A stretch of DNA of 64,000 nt, from contig CBCXVT010000027.1 in assembly GCA_965178635.1 (NCBI GenBank), positions 6,117-70,116 on the forward strand. Reading direction: 5' to 3'. Shown piece after piece: positions 60,166 to 64,000 of this stretch (its first letter is position 1; each line of letters begins with the position of its first letter). Source of the stretch: GCA-2733415 sp965178635. GTDB lineage: Bacteria > Bacteroidota > Bacteroidia > Flavobacteriales > Flavobacteriaceae. The translations under genes were made by a program, and so were the position numbers. The notes beneath the pieces are model-generated. The model saw only the letters and a list, made by a program, of their open reading frames with translations. It did not search any database and was not told where the DNA came from.

Positions 60166-61467
60166 ATGAGAACGAAATCACTTAAGAAGAATAAAATCAA
60201 TGTTGTTACTTTAGGTTGTTCAAAAAACGTCTATGATTCAGAGGTTTTAATGGGGCAATTAAAAGCGAATGGCAAAGAAGTTGCACATGAAGAGGAAGGT
60301 AATATTGTTGTTATCAATACCTGTGGTTTTATAAACAACGCAAAGGAAGAATCTGTAAATACTATTTTAGAGTATATGCAGAAAAAGGAAGAAGGAGAAG
60401 TTGATAAGGTATTTGTTACCGGGTGCTTAAGTGAGCGTTACAAACCAGACTTGCAAAAGGATATTCCTAATGTTGATGAGTATTTTGGAACTACGCAGCT
60501 ACCTCAATTATTAAAAGCATTAGGAGCAGATTACAAGCACGAATTAATTGGTGAACGTTTAACAACAACACCAAAAAATTATGCCTATTTAAAAATTGCT
60601 GAAGGCTGTGATCGGCCGTGTTCATTCTGTGCGATTCCTTTAATGAGAGGAAAGCACAAGTCAACACCAATTGAAAACTTAGTAATTGAAGCTGAGAAAT
60701 TAGCAGCTGATGGTGTTAAAGAATTAATATTAATTGCTCAAGATTTAACCTATTACGGATTAGATTTATACAAGAAAAGAAACTTAGCAGAACTACTAAA
60801 AGCGTTAGCTGCTGTTGAGGGAATTGAGTGGATTCGTTTGCATTATGCATTTCCTACTGGTTTTCCTATGGATGTGTTAGATTTAATGAAAGTTGAGCCT
60901 AAAATTTGTTTTTATTTAGATATTCCGTTACAGCATATTGCTGATGATTTATTAAAATCAATGCGACGTGGAACTACACAGGCTAAAACTACGAAATTAA
61001 TTAATGATTTCAGAACCTTAGTGCCAGAAATGACTATTCGTACAACCTTAATTGTTGGGTATCCTGGAGAAACTGAAGAGCATTTTCAAACTTTGAAAAA
61101 ATGGGTTGAAGACATGCGTTTTGAGCGTTTAGGGTGTTTTACTTATTCTCATGAAGAAAACACGCATGCTTATAATTTAGAAGATGATGTGCCACAAGAG
61201 GTGAAGCAACAACGTGCCAATGAAATTATGGAAATTCAATCTCAGATTTCATGGGAGTTGAATCAAGAGAAAATAGGGAATACCTACCGTTGTATCATTG
61301 ATCGTAAAGAAGGCAACTACTTTGTGGGTAGAACAGAATTTGACTCTCCAGACGTAGATAATGAAGTATTGATTGACGCGGAAAAATTCTACTTGAAACA
61401 AGGTGAATTTGCAAATATCAAAATTGTAGAAGCAGAAGATTTCGATTTGTACGGGGTTGTAGAGTAA
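60166..61467 (+). CDS. rimO: Ribosomal protein S12 methylthiotransferase RimO
   Basis: Radical-SAM enzyme that adds a methylthio group to an aspartate of ribosomal protein S12; 433 residues. It has the UPF0004 domain (VVTLGCSKNVYDSEVLMG with Cys18; NTCGFINNAKEES; FVTGCLSERY), the radical-SAM cluster CDRPCSFC at 148-155 (Cys148, Cys152, Cys155) and a C-terminal TRAM domain (from about 370, IGNTYRCIIDRKEGNYFVGRTEFDSPDVD). The aspartate/serine context GCSKNVYDSE distinguishes RimO from MiaB. The ATG at 60166 follows a good promoter. Confidence 0.96.
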   Translation: MRTKSLKKNKINVVTLGCSKNVYDSEVLMGQLKANGKEVAHEEEGNIVVINTCGFINNAKEESVNTILEYMQKKEEGEVDKVFVTGCLSERYKPDLQKDIPNVDEYFGTTQLPQLLKALGADYKHELIGERLTTTPKNYAYLKIAEGCDRPCSFCAIPLMRGKHKSTPIENLVIEAEKLAADGVKELILIAQDLTYYGLDLYKKRNLAELLKALAAVEGIEWIRLHYAFPTGFPMDVLDLMKVEPKICFYLDIPLQHIADDLLKSMRRGTTQAKTTKLINDFRTLVPEMTIRTTLIVGYPGETEEHFQTLKKWVEDMRFERLGCFTYSHEENTHAYNLEDDVPQEVKQQRANEIMEIQSQISWELNQEKIGNTYRCIIDRKEGNYFVGRTEFDSPDVDNEVLIDAEKFYLKQGEFANIKIVEAEDFDLYGVVE

Positions 61468-61483
61468 TCTAAATATTATAAAT

Positions 61484-61515
61484 AAAAAGAGCTTGTGAAA
61501 ACAAGCTCTTTTTTG
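61484..61515 (+). terminator. Terminator of rimO
   Basis: A 13-bp stem (61484-61496 with 61501-61513), GAAA loop, ending in a T-run. Confidence 0.9.
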
Positions 61516-61591
61516 TTAGTAGATGCTGAAATAACCGACTGAGGTTTCAAATATTTTTCAAAAGACAGTATCTTTACCAAAAAGTAAGTCG

Positions 61592-63178
61592 ATGCCCAAA
61601 ACAAGTATTCCTTTTAGAGACACCAATTATTTTTCTTCACTAATATGTGATTACTTAGAGGAGCATCCTGACTTGAACCCCTTTTACAATCGATTTCCTA
61701 ACTTAGAAAATTTTGCCGATCAGATAAAAGATAAGCAATTTTCAGATGAAAACAGAACTGTTTTAGTCAATACGGTTCAAAAGCAATATACAGCTATTGA
61801 AACCTCTGAAGTAACTGCCAAAAATATAGAATTACTAAGCCAACAGAATACCTATACAATTACAACCGGACATCAGTTGAATTTGTTTACAGGTCCGTTA
61901 TATTTCTTGTATAAAATTTTGTCGACTATAAGTTTATGTGAAGAGTTAGGAGATAAATACCCTAAGCAGAATTTTGTGCCAATTTATTGGATGGCAACAG
62001 AAGATCATGATTTTGAAGAAATCAATCATTTTAATTTTAAAGGAAATAAGGTTCAGTGGTTTCGAGGTTTCGGTGGTGCGGTTGGAGAACTGTCAACTGA
62101 AGGTTTAGATGAAATGTTCAATCTGTTTTCAGAAAAATTAGGCCCTGGTAAAAATGCTAAGTATTTAAAAACTTTATTTGAAAACGCGTATTTAAACCAT
62201 TCAAATTTAGCAGATGCTACCCGTTATTTAGCAAATGAATTATTTGGAGCGTATGGACTAGTTATTTTAGATGCTAATGATAAAAACTTAAAACAGTTAT
62301 TTATACCGTATGTAAAGCAAGAGTTATTAGAACAGACATCTTTTAAAGAAGTGTCAAAAACTATAGAACAATTTCCGTCAGACTATAAAATTCAAGTGAA
62401 CCCGAGAGAAATTAACTTGTTTTATATAATTGAAGGAGTTCGAGAACGTATCGTTTTTGAAAATGAATTATATAAAGTCAATAACACTTCAATTTCTTGG
62501 AATCAGAGTGAGTTACTAAAAGAAATCAGTGACTTCCCAGAACGTTTTTCACCAAATGTATTATTACGTCCGTTATACCAAGAAGTGGTATTACCAAATT
62601 TATGTTACATTGGTGGAGGTGGAGAATTGGCCTATTGGTTAGAGTTAAAAGATATGTTTGCTGTTTTTAAAGTGACTTTCCCTATGTTGTTATTGCGTAA
62701 TTCAGCTTTAGTAATGACCGATTTACAACAGAGAAAATTAACAAAACTTAAAATGTCAGTAACAGAGTTGTTTTTAAAACAAGACGATTTATTAACGCTT
62801 AAAACTAAAGTACATTCTGAGTTGCATATTGATTTTACCCAACAAAAAGCGTTTTTAAAAGAGCAGTTTAAGGACCTGCATAAACTGGCTAAACAAACTG
62901 ACCAATCGTTTGTAGGAGCCGTTGCTGCGCAAGAAAAAAAGCAAATTAAAGGTCTTGAGAACTTAGAAAAACGGTTGTTAAAAGCAGAGAAAAGGCAATT
63001 AAAGGAACGTTTAGGTAATTATGTTAAGCTTCAAAATGAATTGTTTCCTAATAAAAGTTTACAAGAACGAAATTTAAATTTTTCTGAATTGTATTTAGAA
63101 TTCGGTGAGCAGTTAATTCCGATGTTGAAAAAGGAATTGAACCCATTACAAGCTGAATTTATGGTGTTGTCATCTTAA
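61592..63178 (+). CDS. bshC: Bacillithiol biosynthesis cysteine-adding enzyme BshC
   Basis: Last step of bacillithiol synthesis, joining cysteine to glucosaminyl-malate; 528 residues. Recognised by IPFRDTNYFSSLICDYL, the segment ITTGHQLNLFTGPLYFLYKILSTI near 91-114, PIYWMATEDHDFEEINHF near 131, and RPLYQEVVLPNLCYIGGGGELAYWLELKDMF near 328. A long coiled-coil near 390-490 (KLTKLKMSVTELFLK...) is typical. It implies that bacillithiol is this organism's low-molecular-weight thiol. Its stop directly abuts the stop of the convergent phosphoesterase gene. Confidence 0.93.
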   Translation: MPKTSIPFRDTNYFSSLICDYLEEHPDLNPFYNRFPNLENFADQIKDKQFSDENRTVLVNTVQKQYTAIETSEVTAKNIELLSQQNTYTITTGHQLNLFTGPLYFLYKILSTISLCEELGDKYPKQNFVPIYWMATEDHDFEEINHFNFKGNKVQWFRGFGGAVGELSTEGLDEMFNLFSEKLGPGKNAKYLKTLFENAYLNHSNLADATRYLANELFGAYGLVILDANDKNLKQLFIPYVKQELLEQTSFKEVSKTIEQFPSDYKIQVNPREINLFYIIEGVRERIVFENELYKVNNTSISWNQSELLKEISDFPERFSPNVLLRPLYQEVVLPNLCYIGGGGELAYWLELKDMFAVFKVTFPMLLLRNSALVMTDLQQRKLTKLKMSVTELFLKQDDLLTLKTKVHSELHIDFTQQKAFLKEQFKDLHKLAKQTDQSFVGAVAAQEKKQIKGLENLEKRLLKAEKRQLKERLGNYVKLQNELFPNKSLQERNLNFSELYLEFGEQLIPMLKKELNPLQAEFMVLSS

Positions 63179-63676
63179 TTACTGCCGTTGTTCTAACTCA
63201 ATAATTTCCATGTTTTTTATATCCTTTCCATCAATTTCAAAACGTATCATGGTACGGACTTTATGAAAGCCATGTTTACCAGCAGCGCCAGGGTTTAAGT
63301 GCAGGCATTGTAGTTTTTTGTCAAATTGTATTTTTAGAATATGTGAATGTCCTGCAATAAATATTTTTGGCGGATTCATTTTAATATCCTCTCTAATATT
63401 AATGTTATATTTCCCTGGATAACCGCCAATATGAGTAATCCAAACATCTACTTGTTCACATAAAAATCGGTTATGTAGTGGGAACTCTAATCGTGCTGTA
63501 GCATCGTCAATATTACCATAAACAGCTCTCAAGGGTTTTAGTGTTTTGATCGCATCAGTGACTTTTAAATCGCCAATATCACCAGCATGCCAGACTTCAT
63601 CTGCCTGTTTTACATACTTTAAAATTTGATCGTCAATAAAACTATGTGTGTCTGATAATAATAAGATTTTGGTCAT
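63179..63676 (-). CDS. YfcE-like metallophosphoesterase
   Basis: A 165-residue calcineurin-like phosphodiesterase with the two-metal motif set: SDTH at 8-11, HAGDIGD near 30-36, GNIDD near 54-58, THIGG near 82, and GHSH near 108-111. The length and motif spacing match E. coli YfcE and MJ0936, which hydrolyse phosphodiesters in vitro; the natural substrate is unknown. Convergent with bshC and adjacent to the truA start region. Confidence 0.9.
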   Translation of the reverse strand: MTKILLLSDTHSFIDDQILKYVKQADEVWHAGDIGDLKVTDAIKTLKPLRAVYGNIDDATARLEFPLHNRFLCEQVDVWITHIGGYPGKYNINIREDIKMNPPKIFIAGHSHILKIQFDKKLQCLHLNPGAAGKHGFHKVRTMIRFEIDGKDIKNMEIIELEQRQ

Positions 63677-63697
63677 GTAATTAACGCTAAATAAGAG

Positions 63698-63705
63698 TAT
63701 CTTTG
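63698..63705 (+). promoter_or_regulatory. -7 promoter box of truA
   Basis: TATCTTTG, an exact TAnnTTTG match, lies 56 nt ahead of the TTG start. A small hairpin (TTCCTG, CAAAAA loop, CAGGAA) lies between, near 63713-63732. Confidence 0.45.
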
Positions 63706-63761
63706 TGCTTCATTTCCTGCAAAAACAGGAAGTTGATTAGAACACAAAAATACAATTATAC

Positions 63762-64000
63762 TTGAGATATTTTATTGAACTTTCTTATAACGGTAAAAAT
63801 TATCACGGTTGGCAAATTCAACCTAATGCCATTTCTGTACAAGAAGTTTTAGAACGAGCATTATCAACTATCTTAAGAGTAAAAACTGGTGTTGTAGGTG
63901 CTGGACGAACAGATGCTGGTGTGCATGCTTCTCAGATTTTTGCGCATTTTGATGCTGATGTAGTTTTAGATGCGAATGAAATGTTGTATAAACTCAATTC
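63762..64000 (+). CDS. truA: tRNA pseudouridine synthase A, N-terminal part
   Basis: The first 79 codons of TruA, which makes pseudouridine at positions 38-40 of tRNA; cut by the right window edge. It reads from TTG 63762, since no ATG lies in frame near the conserved start. The opening RYFIELSYNGKNYHGWQIQPNA and the catalytic loop GAGRTDAGVHA (Asp about residue 51) are unmistakable. The TTG start and a promoter box upstream agree. Confidence 0.93.
   Translation, partial: MRYFIELSYNGKNYHGWQIQPNAISVQEVLERALSTILRVKTGVVGAGRTDAGVHASQIFAHFDADVVLDANEMLYKLN

Noticed and set aside
1..64000. CRISPR arrays, transposases, prophage or toxin-antitoxin modules
   Set aside because: No regularly spaced repeats, DDE or integrase motifs, phage structural genes or typical small toxin pairs were seen.

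Overview
The window looks like a chromosomal segment of a marine-type Flavobacteriia bacterium (phylum Bacteroidota). The support is low GC, intergenic -7 boxes of the Bacteroidota form TAnnTTTG, weak or absent Shine-Dalgarno sequences, several TTG starts, and families typical of the group (DUF3667, DUF4290, DUF4293, DUF4494, fused isobutyryl-CoA mutase, bacillithiol enzyme BshC, archaeal-type ProS, a DnaJ with a reduced zinc domain). No phage, insertion sequence, CRISPR array or integrated element was seen. It reads as ordinary core genome with a few accessory pockets.

Layout: 1-7 kb holds uvrA (cut by the left edge), an ATP-grasp ligase and the fused B12-dependent mutase. 7-12 kb has a membrane-bound HTH regulator, an alanine/glycine:cation symporter with a structured leader, a 34-residue cysteine-rich mini-gene upstream of a SigZ-type sigma factor, an MFS exporter and, just upstream of that exporter, a candidate structured RNA ending in a terminator. 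12-21 kb has DUF1684 and paired DUF3667 membrane proteins, fluC/crcB, DUF4494, an SRPBCC/GyrI-like protein, a DPP III-family lipoprotein, and a two-gene acyltransferase/acyl-ACP desaturase operon. 21-31 kb has a MazG-like pyrophosphohydrolase, pyruvate carboxylase behind a 24-bp perfect palindrome, ilvE, mnmD, an orphan secreted protein, a TIGR01777 epimerase and grpE-dnaJ behind a sigma-54-like promoter. 31-43 kb has an ABC-2 exporter plus MscS channel operon, a sigma-54 activator with no DNA-binding domain, PPK2 plus M28 peptidase, a DinB-like protein, a MATE pump, PAP2, TerB-like and sucC. 43-49 kb has a two-component system with a 99-residue orphan protein between regulator and kinase, DUF4293, rho and rpsT. 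49-64 kb has two identical tRNA-Glu genes, proS, an unusual Arg/Pro-rich lipoprotein, a FadL-like porin, the AAA ATPase-recQ-GNAT operon, DUF493, DUF4290, murA with Asp at the fosfomycin position, a double OmpA-domain protein, rimO, bshC, a YfcE-like phosphoesterase and the start of truA.

The genes form many short units closed by strong, often bidirectional, intrinsic terminators. Two of these terminators use coding or stop-codon sequence as part of the stem. The most promising leads are the cysteine-rich peptide/SigZ unit, the RNA element upstream of the MFS gene, the regulator-small protein-kinase cassette, the sigma-54-like grpE promoter, and the palindromic operator upstream of pyruvate carboxylase with a weaker relative upstream of the acyltransferase operon. 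All assignments come from reading the sequence and family knowledge; no database search was run.
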